From NCBI RefSeq assembly GCF_003987475.1, contig NZ_PIQH01000009.1, forward strand, positions 1 through 64,000: a stretch of 64,000 nucleotides of DNA, given 5' to 3'. Shown piece after piece: positions 27,251 through 38,328 of the stretch (positions are counted from its first letter, which is position 1; every line of letters starts with the position of its first letter). Both the position numbers and the translations under genes were made by a program. Source of the DNA: Idiomarina tyrosinivorans (GTDB lineage: Bacteria; Pseudomonadota; Gammaproteobacteria; Enterobacterales; Alteromonadaceae). The notes under the pieces were generated by a model. The model was not told the origin of the DNA. It saw nothing but the letters and a program-made list of their open reading frames with translations, and searched no databases.

Positions 27251-29758
27251 ATGTGGGCGAGAATTTCTCTACGCTTGTTACGCCAAGAATTAAAGCGCGG
27301 CGAGCTGACAGTGATGGCGCTGGCGATTGTGTTGTCGGTGACCGCGGTGCTGTCATTATCGGTGTTCAGTGACCGCTTGCAGCAAGGGTTGATGAACCGC
27401 AGTAGCGAGTTTTTGGCCGCCGACCGCGTGCTAAGTTCACGCCGCGAGATCCCTCAGCAGTGGTTGGATAAAGCACAATCCATGCAACTTAGTGTGGCTT
27501 GGAAAGTAATGTTTAACTCAATGGCTTATGCCAAGCAACAACTGCAACTAGTGGATATCAAGGCGGTCAGCAAGGGGTATCCACTGCGCGGTCAGCTGAA
27601 AATTGCGCAGCAACCTTTTGCTGAAGGCCAAGCCACCACAAAACTCCCAGAAACAGGTCATGCTTGGGTGGATTCACGGCTACTGCAATCGTTGCAATTA
27701 ACCATTGGCGATCGCATCGAGTTAGGGCGCTCCAGCTTTATTATCAGCCAAGTACTCAGTTACGAACCCGATGTGGGCTTTTCGGTGTTTACCGACAGCC
27801 CGAATGTGCTAATCCGCCGCAGCGATTTGGCTGCCACGGGGTTGATTCAACCAGGAAGCCGCGTCCGCTATAACTTGCTGCTCAGCGGCAGCGAACAAAA
27901 CCTAGCCGATTATTATCAGTGGCTGAAGCCCAAACTTAACGGTGACACTTACCGCTGGCGTAGTGTCGAAGATGGCGATTCACCGTTGGCGCGGTCGCTC
28001 CGTCGCGCCGAGCAATTTATGTTGTTGGCTAGTTTGTTGGGTGTGATTTTGGCGGCTACTGCCGTTGCTGTAGCCGCGCAACGCTACTGTCAGAGAAATT
28101 ATGACGTAGTGGCGATACTCAAAACGCTCGGTGCGGGCACGTCCACGATTCGGAAAATTTTCATTTTCCATTTACTGATGTTGACCTTACTCAGTATCGC
28201 TATTGGTTGGCTATTAGGCTGGGCGATTCAAGCTGCAGTTATTCATTACGTTGCGCAGCAGCTCGGTGAAACCCTTCCGAACGCAGGCTGGCAACCTTAT
28301 GCGTTGGCAGCAACCACGGGGTTTGTGAGTGCGGTTATGTTTACCCTGTACCCATTGTTACGATTATTAACCATTCCGCCATTGCGCGTTTTACGCCGCA
28401 ATTTAAGTAGCAGTCTAACGGCTCGGTGGTTGCAATGGCTATTCTGCGGCGGCACGATTTATTTTTTATTGGTGATCTACAGCCAACAATGGTGGTTGTC
28501 CACCGCGCTATTTGCCGGCGGAGGCGTTGCGGTAGCTATTTTATTACTGATCAGCCGCGGTTTTATTCGGTTATCGCGGCAGGCGGGAATGCAAGCCGGC
28601 AGTGCTTGGCGCTTGGCCATGGCTGGGTTACAGCGGCGAGCGAGTAGCAACAGCGTACAGATGTTGAGCTTCGCTACCGCAATCATGCTGCTATTACTGG
28701 TGATCGCGTTACGTAACGAGTTACTGAATGATTGGCAGCGACAGCTTCCGGCGGACGCCCCCAATTATTTTGCGGTGAACGTTGCAGCAGATGACGTGCA
28801 AAATATGCAACAAAGATTTGCCGAGCAGGATGTTGAAACAACCGACTTCTATCCCGTTGTGCCCGGACGTTTAACGCATATAAACGATATCGTTTTGGTT
28901 GATGAGGCCAGCAAAGAAGGACCTGAAAAGCAGCCGCAACAGGAAGTCCGAGAAGGTGTTGGACGCGAGTTGTCGCTAACTTGGCGAGAAACGTTACCAC
29001 CGAATAATGAGGTGGTTGATGGTGCCTGGTGGCAACCAAATGCGAACCCGCAAGTTTCAGTAGAAACGCGCATTGCTGAGCGGTTGAAAATTGCGTTAGG
29101 CGACCAACTGACATTCGATATTGGCGGTGAGGTATTCAGCGTCCCAGTAACCAGTATCCGAGATGCTGACTGGAATTCACTGCAACCCAATTTCTATATG
29201 ATCTTTAATCCGCAAACGCTAGCTGACTTTTCTACCAGCTATATCACCAGCTTTTATTTACCTGCGGCGCGCAAAAACGAATTGTATTCGTTGTTAAAAC
29301 CCTACCCAGAAGTCTCGCTTATTGACTTGGACGCGATTGTTGCTCAATTGCGAGAGGTTGTAGCGCAAGTCAGTCTGGCGATTATTTATGTACTGGTGCT
29401 AGTCATTATTGCAGGTGCATTGGTGCTGGTTGCGCAGGTGCAAGCAAGCATGGAAGAGCGCCAAAAAGAGTTGGTTATTCTGCGTACGTTAGGTGCACCG
29501 GGTACGTTGTTGCGACGCAGTGTCAGCTATGAGTTCCTCATTATGGGCGCGATCAGTGGGTTGATTGCCAGTATTGCGATGGATCTCTCGTTAGCGTTAT
29601 TGCAAACCCAAGTGTTTGGCATGGACGCCATTTGGCATTGGCGCTTCTGGTTAATTGGACCTTTGGCGGGGGCGATTGTTGTTGCCCTGCTAGGGCGGCT
29701 ATCGTGCCAACAGTTGCTGCGTAAAAATACCGCGGAATTGATTCGGCATTGGGTGTGA
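27251..29758 (+). CDS. ybbP: FtsX/MacB-like ABC permease YbbP
   Basis: An 835-residue inner-membrane permease. An N-terminal anchor helix (about 15-40) is followed by a large periplasmic domain, then a first FtsX block of helices (about 255-360), further central helices (390-430), a second periplasmic domain, and a final FtsX block at about 695-825. The segment EERQKELVILRTLGAPGTLLRRS is the typical FtsX coupling region contacting the ATPase. With YbbA it probably forms a mechanotransmission-type complex rather than a classical importer; this is inference from the superfamily. Confidence 0.93.
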   Translation: MWARISLRLLRQELKRGELTVMALAIVLSVTAVLSLSVFSDRLQQGLMNRSSEFLAADRVLSSRREIPQQWLDKAQSMQLSVAWKVMFNSMAYAKQQLQLVDIKAVSKGYPLRGQLKIAQQPFAEGQATTKLPETGHAWVDSRLLQSLQLTIGDRIELGRSSFIISQVLSYEPDVGFSVFTDSPNVLIRRSDLAATGLIQPGSRVRYNLLLSGSEQNLADYYQWLKPKLNGDTYRWRSVEDGDSPLARSLRRAEQFMLLASLLGVILAATAVAVAAQRYCQRNYDVVAILKTLGAGTSTIRKIFIFHLLMLTLLSIAIGWLLGWAIQAAVIHYVAQQLGETLPNAGWQPYALAATTGFVSAVMFTLYPLLRLLTIPPLRVLRRNLSSSLTARWLQWLFCGGTIYFLLVIYSQQWWLSTALFAGGGVAVAILLLISRGFIRLSRQAGMQAGSAWRLAMAGLQRRASSNSVQMLSFATAIMLLLLVIALRNELLNDWQRQLPADAPNYFAVNVAADDVQNMQQRFAEQDVETTDFYPVVPGRLTHINDIVLVDEASKEGPEKQPQQEVREGVGRELSLTWRETLPPNNEVVDGAWWQPNANPQVSVETRIAERLKIALGDQLTFDIGGEVFSVPVTSIRDADWNSLQPNFYMIFNPQTLADFSTSYITSFYLPAARKNELYSLLKPYPEVSLIDLDAIVAQLREVVAQVSLAIIYVLVLVIIAGALVLVAQVQASMEERQKELVILRTLGAPGTLLRRSVSYEFLIMGAISGLIASIAMDLSLALLQTQVFGMDAIWHWRFWLIGPLAGAIVVALLGRLSCQQLLRKNTAELIRHWV

Positions 29759-29819
29759 TTGACTACACTAGGATTTAATCACCACTACCTGGGTCACTGA
29801 TTATCTGGCGGAGGAGTCT

Positions 29820-30725
29820 ATGAAACTGTTAATGACTGGCGGCACGGGGTTAATTGGTAGAGCCCTGATCAACCGCTTGCAGCACCGTTATCACATTACT
29901 GTGATCACGCGCTCACCGACCAAAGCTTACCGCTTGCTGGGACATGACGTACATGCGATTCGTTCGATTGATGAGTTGCCGTCGTTGAATGACTTCGCGG
30001 CGGTCATTAATTTGCAGGGTGAGCCGATCGCGGATAAGCGTTGGAGTGCCAAACAAAAGCAAAAATTGCAGCAAAGTCGTTGGCAGATAACGCGCCGTTT
30101 GGCAGCCATGATTGCGCAGGCGGAAGCCCCGCCTGATGTTTTCTTGAGTGGCTCCGCGATAGGCTATTATGGACCTCAACAGAGTGATGTAAAAGTCACT
30201 GAAGCGGAGCATACCACGCACTATGATTTCGCCCATGAGCTTTGTGCTGAATGGGAGCAGCTAGCGTTTGCGGCCGAGAACGACCATACCCGCATCTGCA
30301 CGCTTCGTACTGGCGTAGTGTTGGCGCCGAAGGGTGGGGCACTTAAGAAAATGCTACCGGCCTACAAAATGGGATTGGGTGGCCCCATGGGCAACGGTCA
30401 GCAGATGATGTCTTGGGTACACTTAGACGATGAAGTGGGGATGATAGAAACGCTATTGGACAACGACCAAGCCCAGGGTGCATATAATCTTACAGCCCCA
30501 GAACCAGTGAGTAACCAAGTGTTTAGTGAGACGTTGGCGGAGGTACTAGGACGCCCGCATCTCTTCAAGGTACCTGCCTTTGTATTGCAACTGATGTTGG
30601 GGGAGATGTCGAGCATGTTGTTAGAGGGGCAAGCAGTTTACCCAAAACGCATGCAGCAGTTAGGTTATCGATTCCGCTATCCGCAGCTAACAGAGGCTTT
30701 GCAAGCCTGTATTAACGCTCGCTAA
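29820..30725 (+). CDS. yfcH: TIGR01777-type NAD-dependent epimerase/dehydratase (YfcH)
   Basis: A 301-residue short-chain dehydrogenase-fold protein with N-terminal dinucleotide motif TGGTGLIGRAL, the segment VINLQGEPIADKRW characteristic of the family, SGSAIGYYG with the catalytic Tyr region, and a C-terminal DUF1731-like tail. Biological substrate unknown. It follows ybbP after 61 bases on the same strand with a GGAGG ribosome-binding site. Confidence 0.9.
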   Translation: MKLLMTGGTGLIGRALINRLQHRYHITVITRSPTKAYRLLGHDVHAIRSIDELPSLNDFAAVINLQGEPIADKRWSAKQKQKLQQSRWQITRRLAAMIAQAEAPPDVFLSGSAIGYYGPQQSDVKVTEAEHTTHYDFAHELCAEWEQLAFAAENDHTRICTLRTGVVLAPKGGALKKMLPAYKMGLGGPMGNGQQMMSWVHLDDEVGMIETLLDNDQAQGAYNLTAPEPVSNQVFSETLAEVLGRPHLFKVPAFVLQLMLGEMSSMLLEGQAVYPKRMQQLGYRFRYPQLTEALQACINAR

Positions 30726-30743
30726 GCGCTACTAAGGTAGCGC
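30726..30743. terminator. Hairpin between convergent yfcH and yciI
   Basis: GCGCTAC-TAAG-GTAGCGC forms a perfect 7-bp stem in the 6-base gap and over the end of yciI. No T run follows on either strand, so its role in termination is uncertain. Confidence 0.4.
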
Positions 30744-31031
30744 CTTGCGAAACGGTTTTACGGTCACCTGCCGATAGACACCCGCGTCGATGTATGGATC
30801 GGCTTCGGCCCACTGTTGTGCGCTCTGCAGATCATCAAACTCAGCGATGACCACTGAGCCAGTGAAGCCCAGCGTGCCGGGATCTTCCTCTGCAATAGCT
30901 GGGCAAGGGCCGGCAACTAATAATCGGCCATCCTCTTGTAATGCTGTTAAACGCGCCAAATGCGCGGGGCGCGCTTGTTGCCGTTTAGACAGCGAGTCTG
31001 GATGGTCTTCAGCAAATATGACGAACCACAT
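30732..31031 (-). CDS. yciI: YciI family protein
   Basis: A 99-residue ferredoxin-like-fold protein of the YCII family. Visible conserved residues include the N-terminal [27 protein letters not shown] (read in parts; His27 position of the family near RPAHLARL), [25 protein letters not shown] and [13 protein letters not shown]. Asp and His form the presumed active site, but the physiological role is unknown. It is 14 bases downstream of yciB, in the tail of the trp operon region. Confidence 0.9.
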   Translation of the reverse strand: MWFVIFAEDHPDSLSKRQQARPAHLARLTALQEDGRLLVAGPCPAIAEEDPGTLGFTGSVVIAEFDDLQSAQQWAEADPYIDAGVYRQVTVKPFRKALP

Positions 31032-31045
31032 CGTTGAGGCTCCTA

Positions 31046-31597
31046 TTATTGTTGTAGTTGTTCTGGATCATGTTGCTTCGCACGTTGGTAAAGAAAAATA
31101 CCACTGGCGATGGATAACAGTAAGAACAACGAAATAACCCCAAATACTTTAAAGTTGACCCAAGCAGACTGACTCCAATTGACCGCGATATACCAATTGA
31201 CGGCGGCAATTGCCAGTAAAAACAAGGCCCAGCCATAGGTCAGAATTTGCCAGTCTTTTTTCGCCACTTTGATATCGTTGCCAAAGAGACTTTCCAGCGG
31301 GCTTTGCTTACGCCACCAAAGCGTTCCAACCAAACCCAGCGCCATCAATAAGTAAATGATGCTGACTTTGATTTTTACAAACCAGTCATCATGTAACACT
31401 AGAGTAAACGCCCCGAATACCATGACTGCACCAAGTATGACCCAGTGGCGTCCAGTAACAGGACTTTTTAGCCATTTAAGCGCGATGATTTGCACTAATG
31501 TGGCGGCCATTAATACTGCGGTTGCCCAATAGATATCCGCGGCCTTGTAAACCACAAAAAATGCGATTAACGGCAAGTACTCCAACATCAGCGCCAC
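31046..31597 (-). CDS. yciB: Inner membrane-spanning protein YciB (septation protein A)
   Basis: A 183-residue membrane protein with about five helices and the family N-terminus [22 protein letters not shown], here preceded by MAL. Loss in other bacteria affects envelope integrity and septation (established for YciB/IspA homologues). It begins 3 bases after the trpA stop, so it is probably transcribed from the trp promoter or from an internal one. Confidence 0.94.
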   Translation of the reverse strand: MALMLEYLPLIAFFVVYKAADIYWATAVLMAATLVQIIALKWLKSPVTGRHWVILGAVMVFGAFTLVLHDDWFVKIKVSIIYLLMALGLVGTLWWRKQSPLESLFGNDIKVAKKDWQILTYGWALFLLAIAAVNWYIAVNWSQSAWVNFKVFGVISLFLLLSIASGIFLYQRAKQHDPEQLQQ

Positions 31598-31600
31598 AGT

Positions 31601-32410
31601 TTACTCCTTCAGGGTTGCTGCTTTCATTTTGGCGACAAATTGCTGCAAAGCCGCCAATCGTTGCGGATCATTTTCGAGGTTTTTCTCAATGATTGCAACG
31701 ACTGCAGAACCACTAATAGCCCCCGCAGCTCCAGCGGCGATGGCAGCGCTGACATGGTCAGGAGTGGAAATACCAAAGCCGAGTAGGCAGGGTGCTGCCT
31801 GAAGTGACTTAAAGCGTTGCAGCAAATGCGTTGCCGGGCTTTGCATCGCAACGTCAGTACCGGTAACGCCAGCGCGACTGAGCAAATAAATATAGCCCTC
31901 GCTGTGTTGGGCAATTTGTTGTTGCAGGGCGTCTGATGCATCAGGGGGCGCGATAAAGATCGGTGCGATGCCGTGACGTTTGGCAGCAGCGGAAAAACGG
32001 ATTCCCTCGCGAACGGGGGTATCTGCCAGTAACACGGAATCGACCCCCGCCTCGCGCAGTTGCTGATAGCTATTATCTACACCTTTAGCAAATAGCAAAT
32101 TAGCGTAGGTGAGCAAGCCGATCGGGATATCGGCGTCATAGGCGCGGATTTCACGCAATATCTGCAAGCAGTCTTGGAATTTGGTACCCGCCTCCAATGC
32201 GCGAATGTTGGCACGCTGAATGACCGGGCCATCGGCAACGGGATCACTGAATGGCATGCCTAATTCCAAGGCGTCTGCACCGCCATCAATCAGCGCCTTT
32301 ATCTGGGCAATACTGGCTTGTGGTGTCGGGTCGCCTAGTGTAACAAAAGGCACAAAGGCGCCTTGCTGTCGCTCAGCTAAGCTTGCGAAGCGGGCTTGAT
32401 AACGGCTCAT
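31601..32410 (-). CDS. trpA: Tryptophan synthase alpha chain
   Basis: Cleaves indole-3-glycerol phosphate to indole and glyceraldehyde 3-phosphate and passes indole through a tunnel to TrpB. The 269 residues contain the catalytic Glu in [20 protein letters not shown] with the downstream Asp, and the phosphate-binding loop GFGIS near residue 213. It overlaps trpB by 4 bases. Confidence 0.98.
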   Translation of the reverse strand: MSRYQARFASLAERQQGAFVPFVTLGDPTPQASIAQIKALIDGGADALELGMPFSDPVADGPVIQRANIRALEAGTKFQDCLQILREIRAYDADIPIGLLTYANLLFAKGVDNSYQQLREAGVDSVLLADTPVREGIRFSAAAKRHGIAPIFIAPPDASDALQQQIAQHSEGYIYLLSRAGVTGTDVAMQSPATHLLQRFKSLQAAPCLLGFGISTPDHVSAAIAAGAAGAISGSAVVAIIEKNLENDPQRLAALQQFVAKMKAATLKE

Positions 32411-33606
32411 GCTGACTCCTGTTGGGCTGCGAAAATTTTGCGGACATGCTCAATATCTTTGTCGCCGCGACCGGACAGATTGACTAATAGAATTTCTGGG
32501 GCATCTGGCTCAGCGGCACGACGCAATGCATACGCCAGTGCGTGAGCAGATTCCAATGCGGGAATGATTCCTTCGTAACGGCTAAGTAATTGAAATGCGG
32601 TTAGCGCTTCTGCGTCCGTCACCGATTCATAACGGGCACGACCAATGCTTTGCAAATGGGCATGTTGAGGACCGACACCTGGGTAGTCTAAGCCTGCAGA
32701 AATCGAATAACTTTCCTCAATTTGCCCCTCGTCGTCTTGCATCAAATAAGAAATACAACCGTGCAAGATGCCCGGTTTACCGGCTGCTAGCGTGGCGCCA
32801 TGTTGGTGGGTACTCAAGCCTTTGCCGGCAGGTTCAACACCAACAAGCTCAACGCCATCTTCATCAATAAAGTCGGCAAACATTCCGATAGCATTAGAGC
32901 CACCGCCAACACAGGCTATGACTTCGTCGGGAAGGCGTCCTGCTTGCTCAATAATTTGCTGCTTAGCCTCTTCACCAATCATTCGATGAAATTCACGAAC
33001 GATCGTCGGAAATGGATGTGCGCCTGCGGCAGTACCAAGCAAATAATGCGTGCTTTGGTAACTGGCCGTCCAATCGCGTAACGCTTCGTTTACGGCATCT
33101 TTGAGGGTACCGCTTCCAGCGTCGACAGGCACCACTTTCGCGCCCATCAACTCCATTCGAAAGACATTCGGCTGTTGCCGTTCAACGTCTTTTTTACCCA
33201 TGTAAATGACGCAGTCTAAATCGAGCAGGGCACACGCCAGTGCGGTTGCAGTGCCGTGCTGGCCGGCACCTGTTTCTGCAATAATGCGAGTTTTTCCCAT
33301 ACGCTTGGCTAACAACGCCTGACCTAGCACCTGATTGGTTTTGTGCGCGCCACCGTGCAGCAGGTCTTCGCGTTTAAGATAAATTTTACAGCCATTAGCA
33401 CGCTCTAGTGGCAAATTTTGGCACAACGATAATGGCGTTGGGCGACCCAGATAGTCTTTCAGTAACGCCCGAAACTGGCGCTGAAAGTCGGCATCGTTTT
33501 GCGCCTCAATAAAGGCTTGTTCTAGTTGGTCCAGTGCCGGTAATAGAATTTCTGGCACAAATTGCCCGCCAAAATCGCCGAAATAGGCTGAATATGTGGA
33601 TGTCAT
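32407..33606 (-). CDS. trpB: Tryptophan synthase beta chain
   Basis: PLP enzyme that condenses indole with serine. The 399 residues show the PLP lysine in [20 protein letters not shown], the phosphate cradle [12 protein letters not shown], and the catalytic Glu in [13 protein letters not shown]. Length and N-terminus ([18 protein letters not shown]) are typical. It overlaps trpCF by 4 bases and trpA by 4. Confidence 0.99.
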   Translation of the reverse strand: MTSTYSAYFGDFGGQFVPEILLPALDQLEQAFIEAQNDADFQRQFRALLKDYLGRPTPLSLCQNLPLERANGCKIYLKREDLLHGGAHKTNQVLGQALLAKRMGKTRIIAETGAGQHGTATALACALLDLDCVIYMGKKDVERQQPNVFRMELMGAKVVPVDAGSGTLKDAVNEALRDWTASYQSTHYLLGTAAGAHPFPTIVREFHRMIGEEAKQQIIEQAGRLPDEVIACVGGGSNAIGMFADFIDEDGVELVGVEPAGKGLSTHQHGATLAAGKPGILHGCISYLMQDDEGQIEESYSISAGLDYPGVGPQHAHLQSIGRARYESVTDAEALTAFQLLSRYEGIIPALESAHALAYALRRAAEPDAPEILLVNLSGRGDKDIEHVRKIFAAQQESA

Positions 33607-35015
33607 GATACCTCCTGCAAAGGTACGGCTTTACTATCACGGCCGTACTGTCGAATCTGTTGAAACGCTAAACGTATTTTTGCTGCATGCTTTTGCCCAG
33701 GGCGAAACTCTAATGCTGAGTTCATATCGACACTGCTAACCCCTGTATTGAGTGCCTGAGTAACGTTCTCGGCACCGATGCCACCGGCTAGAATTAACGC
33801 TTGTGGATCGCCAAACTGTTGCAATTGCGCCCAGTCAAAACTTTGCCCAGTGCCGCCACGACCATTGTCTAACAAGTATTTATCTGCGCGCAGATCGGGC
33901 AGCCGATCGATTGCGCTGGCATCTAATGCCTTCCATATCTCAACCCCCGCTAGACCTTTTTGAGCCAGTTGTTTGCGCAGTTCGCTGACATAATCGATAT
34001 CTTCATGACCGTGCAACTGAATGGCTGCTAAGCCTAGACTGTGCGCGTGCCGACAAACCTCGGCAACGGCTTGGTCAGCAAAAACTCCAACCCAGTGCAG
34101 TTGCGGTGCGGCTGCAATAATCGCGTTGGCGCGCTCAATATCAACACAGCGTGATGAATGGCTGACAAAAATCAGTCCGGCATAGTACGCGCCAGCGGCC
34201 GCAGCCACCATGGCGTCGGCTTCTCGGGTAATACCGCAGACTTTGTGTTTGCCGAACAATAGGGCTTTGATGGCCTGTTCGATATTGCTCGCCGCAGATA
34301 ACGCACTGCCTACCAGGAAACCGTCTACGTAAGGGGCGGTTTGGCGGATCGCGGCATGGTTATCAAATCCCGATTCAGCAACTAATAAGGCATCGCTAGG
34401 CGCCAATGGTGCCAGTTCGGCACTGCGTCTTGGATTGATCGAAAGATCGGTTAAGTCGCGATGGTTGATACCAATAATTTTAGCCCCTAAGGCGGCGGCA
34501 CGGCGCATTTCAGCCTCGTTCGCTACTTCAGTGAGAACATCTAATTGCAGACTCTCTGCAACGGTCGCAAGGGCACGATATTGCTCATCAGAAAGTACCG
34601 ATAACATCAACAAAACAGCGTCAGCGCCAAATAAGCGTGCACGATAAACTTGCTCGGGTTCAACAAAAAAGTCTTTGCACAGTACTGGAATATTCACCGC
34701 CGCGCTCACTGCGCTGAGGTACTCATAACAGCCTTGAAAGAATTCGGGTTCGGTTAACACACTGATAGCGGCAGCATACGGTTGGAAACTGCGAGCTAGC
34801 GCCACTGGATCAAAGTTTTTACGTAACAGACCTTTTGATGGTGAAGCCTTTTTACACTCCAGAATAAAGCCCGCATCAGGCTTGTTGAGTGCGGCATATA
34901 AACTGCGCTCACTGGGTTGTAATTGGCGTTGGTAACTTGCCAGTGGGTACTGCTCAGCCTGCTGCAGGTTTTGCTGCTGCTTGTGTTCAATAATGGTGGT
35001 TAAAATATTACTCAT
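33603..35015 (-). CDS. trpCF: Fused indole-3-glycerol-phosphate synthase / phosphoribosylanthranilate isomerase
   Basis: A bifunctional 470-residue protein. The TrpC half, residues 1 to about 255, has the motifs [20 protein letters not shown] and [14 protein letters not shown]. The TrpF half, about 256-455, has [11 protein letters not shown], the Asp in GVFADQA and [10 protein letters not shown]. It joins two successive steps between anthranilate and tryptophan; the C-F fusion is the common gammaproteobacterial form. Its start codon overlaps the trpD stop. Confidence 0.98.
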   Translation of the reverse strand: MSNILTTIIEHKQQQNLQQAEQYPLASYQRQLQPSERSLYAALNKPDAGFILECKKASPSKGLLRKNFDPVALARSFQPYAAAISVLTEPEFFQGCYEYLSAVSAAVNIPVLCKDFFVEPEQVYRARLFGADAVLLMLSVLSDEQYRALATVAESLQLDVLTEVANEAEMRRAAALGAKIIGINHRDLTDLSINPRRSAELAPLAPSDALLVAESGFDNHAAIRQTAPYVDGFLVGSALSAASNIEQAIKALLFGKHKVCGITREADAMVAAAAGAYYAGLIFVSHSSRCVDIERANAIIAAAPQLHWVGVFADQAVAEVCRHAHSLGLAAIQLHGHEDIDYVSELRKQLAQKGLAGVEIWKALDASAIDRLPDLRADKYLLDNGRGGTGQSFDWAQLQQFGDPQALILAGGIGAENVTQALNTGVSSVDMNSALEFRPGQKHAAKIRLAFQQIRQYGRDSKAVPLQEVS

Positions 35016-36019
35016 TAGCTGACCTTCGGCAATTGAATAGCGGTTAAATAGCGGCTAGCCTCGCCACTTTGTAGATGACTGACAGCGGCTTCTGTAGCCT
35101 CATTAAAGTTTGCTGCTCTGCCTGCCATTACCAATAAAGCGGCAACATTCATCGCCACCGCATGCGTTTGAGCGGTGTTACCTTGGCCGGCAAGTATGGC
35201 TTGCGTAATCGTAGCGTTAAAACGCGCATCACCGCCCTTTAGTGCCGCCACAGGTTGTTGTTGTAAGCCAAAATCTGCGGCACTGAGTTGGTACTCATGC
35301 AACGCGCCGTCGCGCAATTCTACCACTTGTGTTGGGCCGTGCAGAGCAAGTTCATCTAAGCCGCTACCGTGGACCACCATCGCCCGTTTAACGCCCAACA
35401 GGCGCAGGCTTTCCGCCATTGGCCGGCACCAGTCAGGATGGTAAACCCCCAATAGTTGGATATCAGGCGCTGCGGGATTTACCAGTGGCCCAATCAAATT
35501 GAACAGGGTGCGGGCCTTTAAGGTTTGACGCACGGGCATGACATTTTTAATGCCAGGATGGTAATGCGGTGCAAACAGAAAACAGAAACGTTGCTGCGCC
35601 AATGCGCTAGCAGCTTGTTCAGGGTCGACTTCGACGGCGATACCGAGTTGCTCTAACACATCGGCTGAACCCGATTTAGATGAAACACTACGGTTGCCAT
35701 GCTTGGCCATGGTTAAGCCCATACTGGCTGCGGCCAGCGCAGCAGTAGTAGAAATATTGAAGCTGTTACTGCCATCGCCGCCGGTGCCGCAACTATCGCA
35801 GACTAACGCGTTAGGTCGCGTTATCATTTTTGCTGCCGAGCGGATGGCTTGAGCCGCACCAGCAAGTTCTTCGGAGGTCTCACCGCGCATTGCCATAGCG
35901 ACAACAATGGCGGTCATTTCAATGTCATTAAGTTCGCCGCGCACCAAACGCTTAAACAGCGCATAGCTATCGGCTTGTGATAATCGTTGTTGGTTAAGGA
36001 GTGCTTTAACTAACTGCAT
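35015..36019 (-). CDS. trpD: Anthranilate phosphoribosyltransferase
   Basis: Adds the phosphoribosyl group from PRPP to anthranilate. The 334 residues contain the PRPP loop CDSCGTGGDGSNSFNIST, KHGNRSVSSKSGSADVLE and NVMPVRQTLKARTLFNLIGPL. It is separate from trpG rather than fused as in E. coli, and overlaps the trpG end by 14 bases. Confidence 0.98.
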   Translation of the reverse strand: MQLVKALLNQQRLSQADSYALFKRLVRGELNDIEMTAIVVAMAMRGETSEELAGAAQAIRSAAKMITRPNALVCDSCGTGGDGSNSFNISTTAALAAASMGLTMAKHGNRSVSSKSGSADVLEQLGIAVEVDPEQAASALAQQRFCFLFAPHYHPGIKNVMPVRQTLKARTLFNLIGPLVNPAAPDIQLLGVYHPDWCRPMAESLRLLGVKRAMVVHGSGLDELALHGPTQVVELRDGALHEYQLSAADFGLQQQPVAALKGGDARFNATITQAILAGQGNTAQTHAVAMNVAALLVMAGRAANFNEATEAAVSHLQSGEASRYLTAIQLPKVS

Positions 36020-36653
36020 GACTGGCTCCTACGCGACGGGTTTGTGCTAAGTAACTGACACTGGCTTGCAATAACGCTGGGCCTGTGGTGGTCAAAAGCG
36101 ATTCTGGGTGAAACTGAAAGCCCAGTGCCGAGCCATGATAAAACTCAGCGGCCATTGGGATGGCATCGGTTGGGCCTTGCACGGTGGCTAGCACATTAAC
36201 GCTGGAGGGTAACTGGTAACCACTTAACGAGTGGTAGCGGGCAACCCGCAGATGATGCTGGGTAGCCACGTCATCGAACACGGGATGGGGGCGACATTGT
36301 ATGGTTGAAGCTTTGCCATGAACGATTTCACCACAGTGCTCGACAGCTCCGCCACTGTGTAGACAGAGGGCTTGAAAGCCCAAGCAAATGCCAAGCATTG
36401 GGATACGTTCAGCACAGTGCTCGATGACCGCCATCAAACAGCCAGCATCGCGCGGGTGGCCTGGTCCAGGGGATAACACCAGCAACTGCTTGCCATCGAA
36501 GTCATCTAGCGCTTGGCAAAGTAGCGCCGCATCGACGTTATTGCGGTATACGGTTAGTGGTATGCCGAGCCGTTGCAGCTCATCGACCAAGTTGTAACTA
36601 AAGGAGTCGATGTTATCTAGCAAAACGATGCGGTCAAAGGCTGAGTTTGTCAT
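36006..36653 (-). CDS. trpG: Anthranilate synthase component II (glutamine amidotransferase)
   Basis: Provides ammonia from glutamine to TrpE. The 215 residues have the DNIDSFSYNLVDEL start, the oxyanion strand SPGPGHP, nucleophile Cys in LGICLGFQAL, and the His-Glu pair in GFQFHPESLLT. It overlaps trpE by 4 bases and trpD by 14, implying coupled synthesis of the two anthranilate synthase subunits. Confidence 0.98.
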   Translation of the reverse strand: MTNSAFDRIVLLDNIDSFSYNLVDELQRLGIPLTVYRNNVDAALLCQALDDFDGKQLLVLSPGPGHPRDAGCLMAVIEHCAERIPMLGICLGFQALCLHSGGAVEHCGEIVHGKASTIQCRPHPVFDDVATQHHLRVARYHSLSGYQLPSSVNVLATVQGPTDAIPMAAEFYHGSALGFQFHPESLLTTTGPALLQASVSYLAQTRRVGASHAVS

Positions 36654-38275
36654 AGGGCTAACTCCTGATTCGCGCTTTTAATCGCGTTGATAACGGCTTG
36701 CGCTTTGTTTTCGGTTTCGGCAATTTCGCTGGCAGCAATGGAGTCGTGGACGATGCCTGCGCCGGCTTGAATAATTGCCCGTTGGTTCTGTACAAAGGCT
36801 GAACGGATAACAATGCAGGTATCCATATCGCCATTTCCGGTTAAGTAACCCACGGCGCCGCCATAACTGCCCCGGCGTTGTTTCTCTGCCTGCCGCACTA
36901 AATTAGCGGCACTGACTTTGGGGGCGCCAATGAGGGTACCCATGTTCATACAGGCTCGATAGGCGTGAAGCGCATCAAATTTTGCGTCAAGTTTCGCCAC
37001 CACCCGAGACACCAAATGCATAACATGCGAGTAACGGTCTACTTGTAGTAAGTCCGCCACATAGCGGGTTCCAGGTTCGGCAATCCGCGCTAAATCGTTG
37101 CGCGATAAATCAACCAGCATCAAATGCTCTGATAATTCTTTCTGGTCGAGGCGCAGGTCTAACTCCAAACGGCCATCAAGATCTAAATCAATGTTGCCAT
37201 TTTTGTCTTTGCCGCGTGGACGTGTACCGGCGATGGGATAGAGTTCTACTTGGCGGTTGGCCGCGGTAAATTTTAATGCTGACTCGGGAGATGCACCGAA
37301 TAGCTGGAATTCACTGGCTTGTAAGAAGAACATGTACGGCGATGGGTTTTGCTGGCGGAGGTAACGATAAGCACTAATGCTATCAGCACAAGCGATGCTG
37401 AACCGGCGTGATGGTACCACCTGAAAAATATCACCGTTGCGAATATGGCGTTTCATCTCACTAACAATGTCCGCATATTGTTCTGCGCTGGGTGCGGCGT
37501 CAATGTCGTTTGAGACTGATTGCGGAGCGGGTTGATAGTCGCTCCGCAATTGACAGTGAGCGGCGAGGGTTCCTAACCGCGCCAATAGTTGCTGGCGCCG
37601 CTGTTGTAGCTGCGGCCCACTGAAAAGACTGCCTAATAACTCGGTTGTCTGTTGCTCGTGATCGATCACCACCAAGGTTTCGGCCAAGTAGAACTGGTAG
37701 TCCGGGCATGAGTTTTCGCCGTCGGGGACAGCTTGTAACGGCTCAAACGTGGCCAGTAGGTCGTAGGCAAACACGCCACCAAGAAATACCGCTAACGGGT
37801 GTTGCTGGGCGGCTGCATTACTTTTTTGTAGACCTTGTTGGAGCGCCCGCAAAGGCTCTAAATTGCTTGGCGCCAGCAGCCGCTGTTGTTCATCTTGTAA
37901 CGTCGTTGTCGGGGTTTGAGTTAGCACCTCTATCTGCAGGCTCGACGATTGCTGTTCAACTTGGAACAAGGTTGAGCGGTTTTGTAGTTCTGTTGCTAAC
38001 CAAGCGAGTAACACTTCACCATTGGTAGTGATTGCTTGTACGCTGATGGTGTGGCCTTGGCAAATCAGTTTTAGTGCTGGATCGACAAGAAGTAGACTTT
38101 TTAACTGCTTTTTGCTGTTGATTTCTGCCGACTCTAACAACATGCAATCATTGCTTTGCTGGGCTAGGGTTGCGAACAGCTGCAATGGATCGGCGGTGTA
38201 CGGTATTGCCATTTGCAGGCTGGTTATTTGCCCTAGCTGTTCGGCTTCGGGTTTGGATTGTTCTACTGCGTTCAC
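36650..38275 (-). CDS. trpE: Anthranilate synthase component I
   Basis: Converts chorismate to anthranilate with TrpG. The 541 residues include the tryptophan feedback-binding element LLESAEI near the N-terminus, and the chorismate-site motifs FQVVPSRRFS, ELYPIAGTRPRG, HLMLVDLSRNDLARI, GTLIGAPKVSA and GRRGSYGGAVGY-like RRGSYGGAVGYLTGNG. I chose the GTG at 38275 because AAGGA lies 8 bases before it; another in-frame GTG at 38293 has no ribosome-binding site. Expression is under the attenuator at 38329-38434. Confidence 0.96.
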   Translation of the reverse strand: MNAVEQSKPEAEQLGQITSLQMAIPYTADPLQLFATLAQQSNDCMLLESAEINSKKQLKSLLLVDPALKLICQGHTISVQAITTNGEVLLAWLATELQNRSTLFQVEQQSSSLQIEVLTQTPTTTLQDEQQRLLAPSNLEPLRALQQGLQKSNAAAQQHPLAVFLGGVFAYDLLATFEPLQAVPDGENSCPDYQFYLAETLVVIDHEQQTTELLGSLFSGPQLQQRRQQLLARLGTLAAHCQLRSDYQPAPQSVSNDIDAAPSAEQYADIVSEMKRHIRNGDIFQVVPSRRFSIACADSISAYRYLRQQNPSPYMFFLQASEFQLFGASPESALKFTAANRQVELYPIAGTRPRGKDKNGNIDLDLDGRLELDLRLDQKELSEHLMLVDLSRNDLARIAEPGTRYVADLLQVDRYSHVMHLVSRVVAKLDAKFDALHAYRACMNMGTLIGAPKVSAANLVRQAEKQRRGSYGGAVGYLTGNGDMDTCIVIRSAFVQNQRAIIQAGAGIVHDSIAASEIAETENKAQAVINAIKSANQELAL

Positions 38276-38328
38276 CTTATGGTTCCTTCTCACTCTAATG
38301 CTATCTGGTCAGAGCGGGCAGTAGAAAC